DNA of 64,000 nt from an uncultured Oscillospiraceae bacterium (GCA_958448165.1 CAUDCW010000001.1:186001-250000), one strand, 5' to 3'. Positions 9,365 to 18,993 are shown, counted from the stretch's first letter. A program made the numbers and translations. Notes: generated from the letters alone by a model not told the origin.

Positions 9365-9535
9365 GGAAACACTGACTAAATCGTTTGTGCATATTGAGCC
9401 GTCAGATTTTTCGTCAGGTTGGACAAATAAACCGCAGTAATGCTGACGCATTACGAGGATTTTTTGATCAGGCTGACGGGAAATATGCAAACAAGATGTG
9501 CAAACAGCTTTCAGCGTGATTTATTCAGTGTTTCC
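9365..9535. repeat. MITE-like element, family 1, copy 1 (171 bp)
   Basis: Ends are inverted repeats: GGAAACACTGACTAAATC on the left, GATTTATTCAGTGTTTCC on the right (17 of 18 pair). The interior closely matches a second copy at 41855-42026 and contains nested palindromes (CCGTCAG...CTGACGG and GTAATGC-TGAC-GCATTAC). There is no coding sequence. Unlike the other two copies, no 4-bp flanking duplication is visible. It fills most of the 418-bp gap between the dockerin gene and ppdK. Confidence 0.85.
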
Positions 9536-9549
9536 TTAATATTGATAAC

Positions 9550-9586
9550 AATCAACAAAATCCCCGACGGAGCTTGTCCGCCGGGG
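9550..9586 (-). terminator. Terminator of ppdK
   Basis: Read on the minus strand: CCCCGGCGGA, 5-nt loop, TCCGTCGGGG, then ATTTTGTTG. It lies about 60 nt beyond the ppdK stop. Confidence 0.8.
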
Positions 9587-9643
9587 TTCGTTATTCCGTC
9601 AACAATCAAACGTCAACGGGAGCATTTTATTTTGTCAAGCCGA

Positions 9644-12274
9644 TTACTGCTTGTCCTGAAGTGCTGCCTGAGCTGCTGCAAGACGAGCAATCGGAACTCT
9701 GAACGGTGAGCAAGATACATAGTCAAGACCAATCTTGTGGCAGAACTCAACTGATGACGGGTCGCCGCCGTGCTCGCCGCAGATGCCGAGGTGCATCTCA
9801 GGACGAACTGACTTACCAAGCTTAATAGCCATTTCCATAAGCTTGCCAACGCCTGTCTGGTCGAGCTTTGCAAACGGATCGTTCTCAAAGATCTTAGCGT
9901 CGTAATATGCGTTAAGGAACTTGCCTGCATCGTCACGAGAGAAGCCGTATGTCATCTGTGTAAGGTCGTTTGTACCGAAGCAGAAGAACTCAGCCTCTTT
10001 TGCAATCTCGTCAGCTGTAAGAGCAGCTCTCGGGATTTCGATCATTGTACCAACCTCATACTTAAGGTCAATGCCTGCTGCTGCGATTTCAGCGTCAGCT
10101 GTTGCAACAACAACATCCTTAACATACTTAAGCTCCTTAACCTCGCCAACGAGCGGAATCATAATTTCGGGAACAAGGTTCCAGTCTGGATGAGCCTTCT
10201 TAACATTGATAGCTGCACGGATAACAGCAGCTGTCTGCATCTTTGCAATTTCCGGATAGGTTACTGCAAGACGGCAGCCACGGTGACCCATCATCGGGTT
10301 GAACTCGTGGAGAGAATCAATGATAGCCTTGATCTGCTCAACTGTCTTGCCCTGTGATTTTGCAAGAAGCTCAATGTCAGCCTCGTCTGTCGGAACGAAC
10401 TCGTGAAGCGGCGGATCGAGGAAACGAATTGTAACCGGGCTGCCTTCCATAGCCTCATAAAGAGCCTCAAAGTCGCCCTGCTGCATCGGGAGAATCTTGT
10501 TGAGAGCAGCCTCTCTCTCCTCAACTGTATCTGAGCAAATCATCTCACGGAAAGCGTCAATTCTGTCGCCCTCGAAGAACATATGCTCTGTACGGCAAAG
10601 ACCGATACCCTCAGCGCCAAGCTCACGAGCCTTTTTAGCGTCAGCTGGTGTATCAGCGTTTGTTCTAACCTTAAGTGTTCTGAACTTGTCAACCCACTCC
10701 ATGATTCTGCCGAACTCGCCTGCGATTGTAGCGTCAACAGTCGGGATAATACCGTCATAGATGTTACCGGTTGAACCGTCAATTGAAAGATAATCTCCCT
10801 CGTGGAATTCCTTGCCGCCGAGAGTAAACTTCTTGTTTTCTTCATCCATAATAATATCAGAGCAGCCTGATACACAGCAAGTACCCATACCACGGGCAAC
10901 AACAGCAGCGTGAGATGTCATACCGCCGCGAACTGTGAGGATACCCTGAGAAGCCTTCATACCTGTGATATCCTCAGGTGAAGTCTCAAGACGAACAAGA
11001 ACAACCTTCTCGCCTCTGTCCTTCCACTGCTCAGCGTCGTCAGCAGTGAATACGATTTTACCGCAAGCAGCACCCGGTGATGCGCCAAGACCCTTGCCAA
11101 TAGGAGTAGCAGCCTTAAGTGCCTTTGCGTCGAACTGCGGGTGAAGCAGAGTATCGAGGTTTCTCGGGTCGATCATAGCCACAGCCTCTTCCTCTGTTCT
11201 CATACCCTCGTCAACGAGGTCACAGGCAATCTTAAGAGCAGCTTGAGCTGTTCTCTTGCCGTTACGAGTCTGGAGCATGAACAGCTTGCCGTGCTCAACT
11301 GTAAACTCCATATCCTGCATATCTCTGTAGTGTGTTTCAAGCTTATGGCAAACATCCTTGAACTGTGCAAATGCCTCGGGGAACTTGTCCTCCATCTCTG
11401 TGATGTGCATCGGTGTACGAACACCTGCAACAACGTCCTCGCCCTGTGCATTTGTCAGGAATTCGCCGAACAGACCCTTTTCGCCTGTAGCCGGGTCACG
11501 TGTAAATGCAACGCCTGTACCGCAGTCGTCGCCCATGTTACCGAATGCCATTGACTGAACGTTAACGGCAGTACCCCATGAATACGGGATATCGTTGTCA
11601 CGACGGTAAACATTTGCTCTCGGGTTGTCCCATGAACGGAAAACAGCCTTGATAGCGCCCATAAGCTGCTCCTTAGGATCGCTCGGGAAGTCAGAGCCGA
11701 TTTTCTCTTTATATTCTGACTTGAACTGCTCTGCAAGAGTCTTGAGGTCCTCAGCAGTAAGCTCTGTATCCTGCTTAACGCCCTTTTCGTTCTTCATCTT
11801 GTCGATGAGCTCTTCAAAGTACTTTTTGCCGACCTCCATAACAACGTCGGAATACATCTGAATAAATCTTCTGTAGCAGTCATAAGCCCAACGCGGGTTG
11901 CCTGATTTCTCAGCCATAACCTCAACAACGTCCTCATTAAGACCGAGGTTAAGAATTGTATCCATCATACCGGGCATTGAAGCTCTCGCACCTGAACGAA
12001 CAGAAACGAGAAGCGGATTTTCCTTATCGCCGAACTTCTTGCCTGTAATCTCTTCCATCTTTGTGATGTACTCCATGATTTCAGCCTGAATCTCATCATT
12101 GATCTTCTTGCCGTCCTCATAATACTGTGTGCAGGCCTCTGTAGTGATTGTGAAGCCCTGCGGTACCGGCAAGCCGAGGTTTGTCATCTCAGCAAGGTTT
12201 GCACCCTTACCGCCGAGAAGCTCTCTCATCGTTCCGTTACCCTCTGTGAACAAATAAACATATTTTTTGCCCAT
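9644..12274 (-). CDS. ppdK: Pyruvate, phosphate dikinase
   Basis: Cytoplasmic enzyme interconverting PEP + AMP + PPi and pyruvate + ATP + Pi; in anaerobes it often replaces or supplements pyruvate kinase. The 876-aa length is the family norm. The N-terminal ATP-grasp region starts at GNGTMRELLGGKGANLAEM. The phosphohistidine is in the swivelling domain, GGMTSHAAVVARGMG (around residue 455). The C-terminal PEP/pyruvate barrel ends with EFCFGTNDLTQMTYGFSRDD and the CGEHGGDPSSV motif. I chose the ATG at 12274 because CAGGAGG lies just upstream; an in-frame ATG 45 nt further up has no ribosome site. The gene stands alone, with its own terminator. Base composition matches the neighbours. Confidence 0.97.
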   Translation of the reverse strand: MGKKYVYLFTEGNGTMRELLGGKGANLAEMTNLGLPVPQGFTITTEACTQYYEDGKKINDEIQAEIMEYITKMEEITGKKFGDKENPLLVSVRSGARASMPGMMDTILNLGLNEDVVEVMAEKSGNPRWAYDCYRRFIQMYSDVVMEVGKKYFEELIDKMKNEKGVKQDTELTAEDLKTLAEQFKSEYKEKIGSDFPSDPKEQLMGAIKAVFRSWDNPRANVYRRDNDIPYSWGTAVNVQSMAFGNMGDDCGTGVAFTRDPATGEKGLFGEFLTNAQGEDVVAGVRTPMHITEMEDKFPEAFAQFKDVCHKLETHYRDMQDMEFTVEHGKLFMLQTRNGKRTAQAALKIACDLVDEGMRTEEEAVAMIDPRNLDTLLHPQFDAKALKAATPIGKGLGASPGAACGKIVFTADDAEQWKDRGEKVVLVRLETSPEDITGMKASQGILTVRGGMTSHAAVVARGMGTCCVSGCSDIIMDEENKKFTLGGKEFHEGDYLSIDGSTGNIYDGIIPTVDATIAGEFGRIMEWVDKFRTLKVRTNADTPADAKKARELGAEGIGLCRTEHMFFEGDRIDAFREMICSDTVEEREAALNKILPMQQGDFEALYEAMEGSPVTIRFLDPPLHEFVPTDEADIELLAKSQGKTVEQIKAIIDSLHEFNPMMGHRGCRLAVTYPEIAKMQTAAVIRAAINVKKAHPDWNLVPEIMIPLVGEVKELKYVKDVVVATADAEIAAAGIDLKYEVGTMIEIPRAALTADEIAKEAEFFCFGTNDLTQMTYGFSRDDAGKFLNAYYDAKIFENDPFAKLDQTGVGKLMEMAIKLGKSVRPEMHLGICGEHGGDPSSVEFCHKIGLDYVSCSPFRVPIARLAAAQAALQDKQ

Positions 12275-12490
12275 TGGAATTACCTCCTGTAAATTTTGTG
12301 TGTAAACTGACACATACAAAAATATTGACTTCTCAGTCTAAATTGTATTATAGCAAATTTTTATTATTTTGGCTATACCTTTTTTAAGATTTTTACAGTT
12401 TTTTCCGATAAAAACCGCCCAAATTAAATTACAGACTATAGAAATTTCCCGTTAAAATGTATGAAAATGTCGAAAGTTTAATTTTACATC

Positions 12491-12518
12491 TTGAAAAATC
12501 CGGCGGATATGAGATAAT
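12491..12518 (+). promoter_or_regulatory. Promoter for the glmU-like/prs unit
   Basis: TTGAAA (12491-12496), 16-nt spacer, GATAAT (12513-12518), 75 nt before the ATG at 12593. The rest of the divergent spacer 12275-12592 is AT-rich; on the minus strand a TATAAT around 12345-12350 may be the -10 of ppdK, but I see no good -35 with it. Confidence 0.6.
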
Positions 12519-12592
12519 AAGACTATGTTTCAAATGATAAAATGTAATTTTTGCGGTCACAAAGACCCGTTTGTGCAAAGGAGAGCTTTATT

Positions 12593-13342
12593 ATGAGCAA
12601 CCTCAGCGCTGTTATTCTTGCCGGCGGCGAAGGCAAAAGAATGAAATCTGATAAGCCGAAAACTCTTTCCGAGGTTTTGGGTAAACCTATACTTCAGTGG
12701 GTTCTCACAGCGGTAAAAGCTGCGGGCATTGACAATATCTGTGTTGTAACGGGATATAAAAAGGAATATATCGAAGAATATCTTAAGACACTTTCCTATC
12801 CGGTTGAAACAACATTTCAAAGCGAGCGTCTGGGCACAGGTCACGCCGTGATGACTGCAAAGGATTTTCTCACCGCAAACGGCGGCGACGTGATAATCTT
12901 AAACGGCGACGCACCGTTTATGGACAGCAAAACAATCACAGCGTCACTTGAACAGCACCGAGAGAGCGCATCAAGCGCCACGGTAATATCCGCAAAAATC
13001 GACGACCCGACAGGCTACGGCAGAATTGTCCGTGATGAAAACGGCAATTTAAAGGCGATTGTCGAACACAAGGACGCAGACGACAAAACACTTAAAATCA
13101 ACGAAATAAATTCGGGCGGATATTGGTTCAATACCGAGGATTTATTAAGCGTTTTGTATGAAATAAAATCCGACAACAAGGCAGGCGAATATTACCTGCC
13201 CGACGCAATAAAGCTTCTTCTTGAAAAGGGTAAAAAAGTCGGCGCATACACCGCCGAAAGCTCAAACGCAGTGCTGGGTGCTAACGACCCGCAGCAGCTC
13301 GAGGAGCTGAATGCGATTGCAAAGTCAATCGCAATGAAATAA
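12593..13342 (+). CDS. GlmU-type sugar-1-phosphate nucleotidyltransferase (uridyltransferase domain only)
   Basis: Predicted to make UDP-N-acetylglucosamine from UTP and GlcNAc-1-phosphate. The signature ILAGGEGKRMKSDKPKTL near the N-terminus, ERLGTGHAV, NGDAPFM and EINSGGYWFN match the GlmU pyrophosphorylase domain. Bifunctional GlmU is about 450 aa with a C-terminal left-handed beta-helix acetyltransferase; this protein stops at 249 aa and has no hexapeptide repeats. Acetyl transfer would have to come from another gene, or the protein has a different sugar substrate. Its place before prs, pth and mfd is the Bacillus/Clostridium glmU position, which supports orthology. Start chosen at ATG 12593, behind AAAGGAG. 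Confidence 0.85.
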   Translation: MSNLSAVILAGGEGKRMKSDKPKTLSEVLGKPILQWVLTAVKAAGIDNICVVTGYKKEYIEEYLKTLSYPVETTFQSERLGTGHAVMTAKDFLTANGGDVIILNGDAPFMDSKTITASLEQHRESASSATVISAKIDDPTGYGRIVRDENGNLKAIVEHKDADDKTLKINEINSGGYWFNTEDLLSVLYEIKSDNKAGEYYLPDAIKLLLEKGKKVGAYTAESSNAVLGANDPQQLEELNAIAKSIAMK

Positions 13343-13459
13343 TTTTATCAGAAACCGCATTGCGGCTACACCTTAATTTTTCATTATTTATCATTCATTG
13401 CAGCGTAAGCTGCTTTAATACAGGCAATTGTATTCTAAAACAACAGGGGGTAATCACAA

Positions 13460-14419
13460 ATGAATTTTCACGGAAAAGATATCAAAATCTTCACCGGCAG
13501 TTCAAACAAGGACGTCGCACAGGGCATAGCAGGCTGTCTTGGTCTGCCGCTTGGCAAGTCTGACTGCTCAACCTTCAGCGACGGCGAGATTTCTGTTTCT
13601 CTTCACGAATCCGTAAGAGGCAGCGAATGCTTTATCGTTCAGTCAACCTGCGCTCCGGTAAACGACAACCTTATGGAGCTGCTGATTATGATGGACGCCA
13701 TGAAGCGTGCTTCTGCCGCAAGAATAACTGCGGTTATTCCTTATTTCGGATATGCAAGACAGGACAGAAAAGCAAAGGCAAGAGATCCAATCTCTGCAAA
13801 GCTTTGTGCAGACCTCATCACCTGTGCAGGCGCAGACAGAATTCTTACAATGGATCTTCACTGTGCTCAGATTCAGGGCTTCTTCAACCTGCCTGTTGAC
13901 CACCTTCTCGGTGCGCCGCTGCTTGCAACGCACTTAAAGGAGCAGATCGGTTCAAACACAGACGATTATGTTGTTGTATCTCCTGATCTCGGTTCTGTTA
14001 CAAGAGCAAGAAACTTTGCCGCAAAAATCGGCTGCCCCCTTGCTATTATTGATAAGCGCCGCCAGAGAGCAAATGTATCCGAGGTTATGAACATCATCGG
14101 CGACGTAAGAAACAAAAAGGCTATTCTTGTTGACGATATGATCGACACCGCCGGCACACTGTGCAACGCCGCAAACGCTATTGTTGAAAAGGGCGGCGCT
14201 ACAAGCGTTGTTGCCTGCGCTACACACGCTGTATTGTCAGGTCCGGCTATTGAGAGAATTGAGAAGAGCGTTATCAAGGAGGTTATTCTTCTTGACACTG
14301 TTCCTGTTCCGGACGAAAAGATGATTGACAAGTTCACAATTCTGCCGACCGCACCGATTTTCGCCGAGGCTATCGAGCGTATCTACGCTGACAAGCCGGT
14401 TTCCCCGATGTTCGGATAA
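13460..14419 (+). CDS. prs: Ribose-phosphate pyrophosphokinase (PRPP synthetase)
   Basis: Makes 5-phosphoribosyl-1-pyrophosphate from ribose-5-phosphate and ATP for nucleotide, His and Trp synthesis. The 319-aa length and class I features are standard: the flexible loop YFGYARQDRKAKARDPIS, the divalent-metal/PRPP segment MDLHCAQIQGFFNLPVDHL, and the PRPP-binding loop ILVDDMIDTAGTL. The ribosome site is AGGGGG, 8-12 nt before the ATG. It follows the glmU-like gene after 117 bp with no obvious terminator between, so co-transcription is likely. Confidence 0.97.
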   Translation: MNFHGKDIKIFTGSSNKDVAQGIAGCLGLPLGKSDCSTFSDGEISVSLHESVRGSECFIVQSTCAPVNDNLMELLIMMDAMKRASAARITAVIPYFGYARQDRKAKARDPISAKLCADLITCAGADRILTMDLHCAQIQGFFNLPVDHLLGAPLLATHLKEQIGSNTDDYVVVSPDLGSVTRARNFAAKIGCPLAIIDKRRQRANVSEVMNIIGDVRNKKAILVDDMIDTAGTLCNAANAIVEKGGATSVVACATHAVLSGPAIERIEKSVIKEVILLDTVPVPDEKMIDKFTILPTAPIFAEAIERIYADKPVSPMFG

Positions 14420-14433
14420 TGCGACTGTGCCTC

Positions 14434-14711
14434 AGAGTGAAGAGTGGTTAGTGTTTAGTGGTCAGTGTTGAAAGTGAACAGAAATTGTGAAACGAGGTCG
14501 TAGGGAACAGGCTTGCCTGTTCCGGTTCGAACCACAGAGTGGTATATTCTATGCTGATTATGTTTATCATCGCAGTAACTGCATCTATCCCGGAACGGTC
14601 AAGACCGTTCCCTACCAACTCACAAACTCTTTACGAGTAAATTCTTAATTCAAAGAGCCGCAAAGCGGCGACAACATTCTCTCCACTCTCATCTCTCCAC
14701 TCTCTACTCTT
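14434..14711. repeat. Dispersed palindromic repeat (family 3), full-length composite copy
   Basis: The 385-bp prs-pth spacer is mostly this element. It contains GGAACAGGCTTGCCTGTTCC (14504-14523), an inverted unit GGAACGGTCAAGACCGTTCC (14592-14611), and the hairpin GCCGC-aaa-GCGGC inside TCAAAGAGCCGC (about 14650-14669), then a CT-rich tail. The outer ends look inverted: CAGAGTGAAGAGTGG on the left and CCACTCTCTACTCT on the right. Related copies are at 20650, 29641, 53763 and a remnant near 60157. There is no coding capacity. Confidence 0.8.
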
Positions 14712-14804
14712 AAAATAAAAAAAATCGTCAAATGCGATAATGCCTTATACGGTTTTATCGCATTTTTGTCGTGTTTACACGCATACATATATTGGAGTGA
14801 TTTT

Positions 14805-15398
14805 ATGATTAACCCCTTCAAAAAAACGGGCGGCATAGATTTTCTCGTTGTCGGACTCGGTAATCCCGGCAAGGAATACGAAAGCACACGCCACAACGCA
14901 GGCTTTATAACGCTTGACTGTCTTGCGGAAAAATACTCGATAGACGTAAGCCGACTTAAATACCACGCTCTTACCGGCACGGGCACAATAGACGGCAAAA
15001 AGGTTATGCTGATAAAGCCGCAGACCTTTATGAACAAAAGCGGCGAAGCGGTAAGAGAGGCAATGAATTTTTACAAATTATCCCCCTCGCAGGTTGTTAT
15101 AATATCAGATGACATATCGCTTGAGCCGGGCAAGTTGCGAATCAGGCGAAAAGGCAGCGACGGCGGTCAGAGAGGGCTTCGCAGCATCTTCAGCCTGTGC
15201 GGAAGCAGTGAATTTCCAAGGGTAAAAATGGGCGTCGGCGCAAAGCCGGAATTCTTCGACCTCGCCGACTGGGTTCTTTCTAAATTCTCAAAGGAAGAAA
15301 TGAAAAGCTTTACGGACGCCGCACAGTCAGCCTGTGACGCTGTCCGACTCATAATCGGCGGCGATATCGACAAAGCGATGAATCTTTACAACTCATAA
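14805..15398 (+). CDS. pth: Peptidyl-tRNA hydrolase
   Basis: Releases tRNA from prematurely dropped peptidyl-tRNA. 197 aa, normal length. Conserved sites are N20 in GLGNPG, catalytic H30 in STRHNAGF, M76/N77 in QTFMNKSG, and the Asp in SDDISLEPGKLRIR. The loop that is usually GGHNG reads GGQRG here (Q122, R123), so two residues equivalent to E. coli H113 and N114 are replaced. The gene is otherwise intact and in the conserved prs-pth-mfd order, so I treat it as functional. Start at ATG 14805, behind TGGAGTG; upstream in-frame ATGs have no ribosome site. It is 15 bp from mfd. Confidence 0.93.
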   Translation: MINPFKKTGGIDFLVVGLGNPGKEYESTRHNAGFITLDCLAEKYSIDVSRLKYHALTGTGTIDGKKVMLIKPQTFMNKSGEAVREAMNFYKLSPSQVVIISDDISLEPGKLRIRRKGSDGGQRGLRSIFSLCGSSEFPRVKMGVGAKPEFFDLADWVLSKFSKEEMKSFTDAAQSACDAVRLIIGGDIDKAMNLYNS

Positions 15399-15413
15399 AA
15401 CAAGGAAAGCAAT

Positions 15414-18400
15414 ATGAAATTTATTCAAACCACCACCTCGGCTCTCAAGGAATACAAGAGCCTTAAATCAGCCCTGCGCTCAGCACATTCCACTGCCGTT
15501 GCCGCAGGACTGCCGACACAGCTGAAAGCAAATATCATTCACACCCTTTGTGCCGATTTCGGTGCAAAGGCTTTTGTCGTTGTTTCCGAAGAATCGCAGG
15601 CACAGACCCTTGCAAACGATCTGGCGGCAATGGGCGGAAAGCCGCTTGTGTATCCCGTCAGGGATTTCAACTTCAGGAATATGCAGAGCATTTCAAAGGA
15701 ATACGAGCACAGCCGTATAAATGTACTGTGCAAGATGGCAAGCGGCGACTACACCGCCGTAATCGCCTGCATTGATGCGGCGGCTCAATACACGATTCCT
15801 CCCTATGCACTTAAAAAAGCGACCCTTAACCTCTCCTGCGGAGCTGTTACAAGCGTTGAAGAAATCACCTCTGCACTTGTGCTTGCAGGCTACGAAAGAG
15901 CCGGTCAGGTTGAGGGACCCGGACAGTTTGCGGTACGCGGCGGTATTATCGACTTCTTTATGCCCGACAGCGATAATCCTATCCGTGTGGAGCTTTGGGG
16001 CGACGAGGTTGACACTCTCAACTATTTTGACATCGAAACACAGCGCAGAACCGACTATATCGAGGAAGTAAGCCTTACCCCGTCAGCCGAAATAATGATT
16101 GAGAACAAAAACGCACTTGCGGATAAAATCGAGCACAAGGCACAGCTTCTTAAAGGCAAAAACGCACCAAAGGCTAGAGAGCTTCTTTACAGGCAAGCCG
16201 ACGATATCAGAAACGGTGTGTTTGTCGGCTCAATGGACAAATTCATCGGTCTGGCTTATGAACAGAGTGCAACGCTGTTCGACTATGCCGACCCGAACAC
16301 AATCTTCTTTATGTCCGAAAGCACTAAAACACGCGAACGCCTGCGCTCGTATGACCGCCTTTTTGAGGAGGAGCTAAAGGAGTGCTTTGCACAGGGAATT
16401 CTGTGCAGAGGCTTTGAAACATACTCAATCGACAAAATAAGCATTAACACAATTCTCAGCGAAAACAGGTTTGTTTATCTTGAAAACTTTGCAAGCTCGG
16501 GCTATGAGCTGCCGATTAACGAAATAGTCACCTTTAACTTAAAGCAGCTCTCACTCTGGAGCGGCTCGGTCAAGGTGCTTACCGACGATTTGCAGGAGCT
16601 TCACGGCAAAAACGGCAGTATTGTAATTCTTGCAGGAACAGAAAAAGCGGCGTCATCACTGTGCGATGAGCTGAACGAAAAGGGCTATGACGCACAGCTT
16701 GTAAAGGATATTGAAAATCCCGCAAACGGTCAGCTTTATGTTATGCCCGGCGGACTGTCGGCAGGCTTTGAATATCCGCAGACTAAGTTCACGCTCATAA
16801 CTCACGGAATATCACGCACATCGGGCAAGCGCAAACGCAAAAGGGACAAAAACTCACAGCAGATTTATTCGCTGTCCGAGCTGTCAAGCGGCGACTATGT
16901 TGTTCATTCAACACACGGTATCGGCGTGTTCAGAGGAATACATAAAATCGAAATCCAGGGCGTTGTCAAGGACTACATCAAGGTTGAATACGCAAAGGGC
17001 GACACACTTTATGTGCCGGTAACCCAGCTTGACCTCATATCAAAATATATCGGGCCTCACGAAAATTCGGCTGTAAAAATCAGCCGTCTTGGCAGCGGCG
17101 ACTGGCAAAAGACAAAGGCAAGAGTCCGCCGCAACGTAAAAGACATTGCAAATGAGCTTACAAAGCTGTACGCCGAGCGTATGGCTTCGCCGGGGCACGC
17201 ATTTCCGCCGGACGGCGAGTGGCAGCGTGACTTTGAGGCAAGCTTTGAATACGAAGAAACAGACGACCAGCTTCGCTGTATAGACGAAATCAAGGGCGAT
17301 ATGGAGCGCACAGCACCGATGGACAGACTGCTTTGCGGCGATGTCGGCTTCGGCAAGACAGAGGTAGCACTGCGAGCCGCATTCAAATGCGTTACAGACT
17401 CAAAGCAGTGCGTTCTCCTCTGCCCCACCACCATCCTCGCCTGGCAGCACTACCAGACTGTTATGAACCGCTTTGAGGGCTACCCCGTCAGAATTGAGCT
17501 GTTAAGCCGCTTCCGCACGCCAAAGCAGCAGGCGGATATTATCAAACGCCTTGCAAGAGGCGAGATTGATATGATAATCGGCACTCACAGAGTAGTCCAG
17601 AAAGACGTCAGATTCCGTGACCTCGGTCTTGTCATTATCGACGAGGAACAGCGTTTCGGCGTTGCACAGAAAGAGAGATTCAAGGAAATCTGCAAAAATG
17701 TCGATGTTCTCACCCTCTCTGCAACGCCTATCCCGAGAACGCTCAATATGGCTATGAGCGGAATAAGAGATATGAGCACGCTCGATGACGCACCGCAGGA
17801 CAGACACCCCGTTCAGACCTATGTGCTTGAACATGACGACGGCATTATAGCAGAGGCTATCCGACGGGAGCTTCGCCGAGGAGGTCAGGTTTTTTATCTG
17901 CATAACAGGGTCGAGTCGATTGAACGCTGTGCGGCAAGGCTATCGTCACTTGTACCAGAGGCAAAGCTTGCCATTGCACACGGCAAAATGTCGGAAAACG
18001 AGCTGTCCGACATATGGCAGAGAATGCTTGAGCAGGATATTAACCTTCTTGTCTGCACCACAATTATCGAAACGGGCATTGACCTCCCGAATGCCAACAC
18101 TCTTATAATTGAGGACGCCGACCATATGGGACTTTCACAGCTTCACCAGCTTCGCGGCAGAGTCGGCAGAAGCGCACGCCGAGCCTATGCTTATTTCACC
18201 TTCCGTCCGCAGAAGGTGCTGACCGAAATTTCACAAAAGCGATTGAACGCCATAAAGGAATTTACAGAATTCGGCTCGGGCTTTAAAATCGCTATGCGTG
18301 ACCTGGAGCTGAGAGGCGCCGGAAATGTGCTTGGAGCACAGCAGCACGGACATATGGAGGACGTGGGATATGATATGTACCTGAAGCTTCTCGGAGAAGC

Positions 18401-18887
18401 TCTCAACGAAGCAAAGGGCGAAAAGAAGGACGACTACACCGAGCTTGAGTGTCTTGTCGATGTTCAGGTTCAGGCTCACATTCCCGAAAGCTACATTGAG
18501 TCCCTCGGTCAGCGGCTTGATATCTACAAGCGTATTTCGGATATACGCACTCAGTCCGACGCCCGTGACGTAGCCGACGAGCTTATCGACCGCTTCGGCG
18601 AGCCGCCGAAATCGGTTCTCGGTCTTATCAACGTTGCTCTGACACGCTCAAGGGCGGCGTCAAAGGGAATCTATGAGATAAAACAGCAGAATTCCAGCCT
18701 GCTTCTTTATACTAACAACATCAAAAATCCGTTTGTCGGCGAGGTGATAAGCCGTTTCAAGGGCAGTGCCTTTTTAAACGCCGGCAGTAAGCCGTATATT
18801 TCAATAAAGTTCCAAAGCGGTATGACGCCAAACGAAATGCTCAAGCTTGTATTTTTTGAAGACGAAGCCGCAAACGCCAAAAAATAA
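15414..18887 (+). CDS. mfd: Transcription-repair coupling factor
   Basis: ATP-dependent translocase that displaces RNA polymerase stalled at lesions and recruits UvrA. The 1157-aa length is normal. In order: UvrB-like N-terminal modules (about 1-330), a degenerate middle, the RNA-polymerase-interacting CarD-like module around residues 480-550 (SSGDYVVHSTHGIGVFRGI), the RecG-like helicase with Walker A LLCGDVGFGKTEVAL, DEEQ in VIIDEEQRFGV, motif III LSATPIPRTLNMA, and motif VI QLRGRVGRSARRAYAY, then the C-terminal TRCF domain. It is 15 bp downstream of pth and probably in the same operon; no promoter is visible in the gap. Confidence 0.97.
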   Translation: MKFIQTTTSALKEYKSLKSALRSAHSTAVAAGLPTQLKANIIHTLCADFGAKAFVVVSEESQAQTLANDLAAMGGKPLVYPVRDFNFRNMQSISKEYEHSRINVLCKMASGDYTAVIACIDAAAQYTIPPYALKKATLNLSCGAVTSVEEITSALVLAGYERAGQVEGPGQFAVRGGIIDFFMPDSDNPIRVELWGDEVDTLNYFDIETQRRTDYIEEVSLTPSAEIMIENKNALADKIEHKAQLLKGKNAPKARELLYRQADDIRNGVFVGSMDKFIGLAYEQSATLFDYADPNTIFFMSESTKTRERLRSYDRLFEEELKECFAQGILCRGFETYSIDKISINTILSENRFVYLENFASSGYELPINEIVTFNLKQLSLWSGSVKVLTDDLQELHGKNGSIVILAGTEKAASSLCDELNEKGYDAQLVKDIENPANGQLYVMPGGLSAGFEYPQTKFTLITHGISRTSGKRKRKRDKNSQQIYSLSELSSGDYVVHSTHGIGVFRGIHKIEIQGVVKDYIKVEYAKGDTLYVPVTQLDLISKYIGPHENSAVKISRLGSGDWQKTKARVRRNVKDIANELTKLYAERMASPGHAFPPDGEWQRDFEASFEYEETDDQLRCIDEIKGDMERTAPMDRLLCGDVGFGKTEVALRAAFKCVTDSKQCVLLCPTTILAWQHYQTVMNRFEGYPVRIELLSRFRTPKQQADIIKRLARGEIDMIIGTHRVVQKDVRFRDLGLVIIDEEQRFGVAQKERFKEICKNVDVLTLSATPIPRTLNMAMSGIRDMSTLDDAPQDRHPVQTYVLEHDDGIIAEAIRRELRRGGQVFYLHNRVESIERCAARLSSLVPEAKLAIAHGKMSENELSDIWQRMLEQDINLLVCTTIIETGIDLPNANTLIIEDADHMGLSQLHQLRGRVGRSARRAYAYFTFRPQKVLTEISQKRLNAIKEFTEFGSGFKIAMRDLELRGAGNVLGAQQHGHMEDVGYDMYLKLLGEALNEAKGEKKDDYTELECLVDVQVQAHIPESYIESLGQRLDIYKRISDIRTQSDARDVADELIDRFGEPPKSVLGLINVALTRSRAASKGIYEIKQQNSSLLLYTNNIKNPFVGEVISRFKGSAFLNAGSKPYISIKFQSGMTPNEMLKLVFFEDEAANAKK

Positions 18888-18926
18888 CATAATTTGTGAA
18901 TTTGTTTTAAATTGCAAGAATATGTG

Positions 18927-18955
18927 TAGACAAATTGATAAAAAAAGAGTATAAT
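18927..18955 (+). promoter_or_regulatory. Promoter for the PrsA-like lipoprotein
   Basis: TAGACA (18927-18932), 17-nt spacer, TATAAT (18950-18955), 38 nt before the ATG at 18994. Confidence 0.65.
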
Positions 18956-18993
18956 ATTATCGTTTTTTACCGAAGAAAGGACGGATAACAAAA

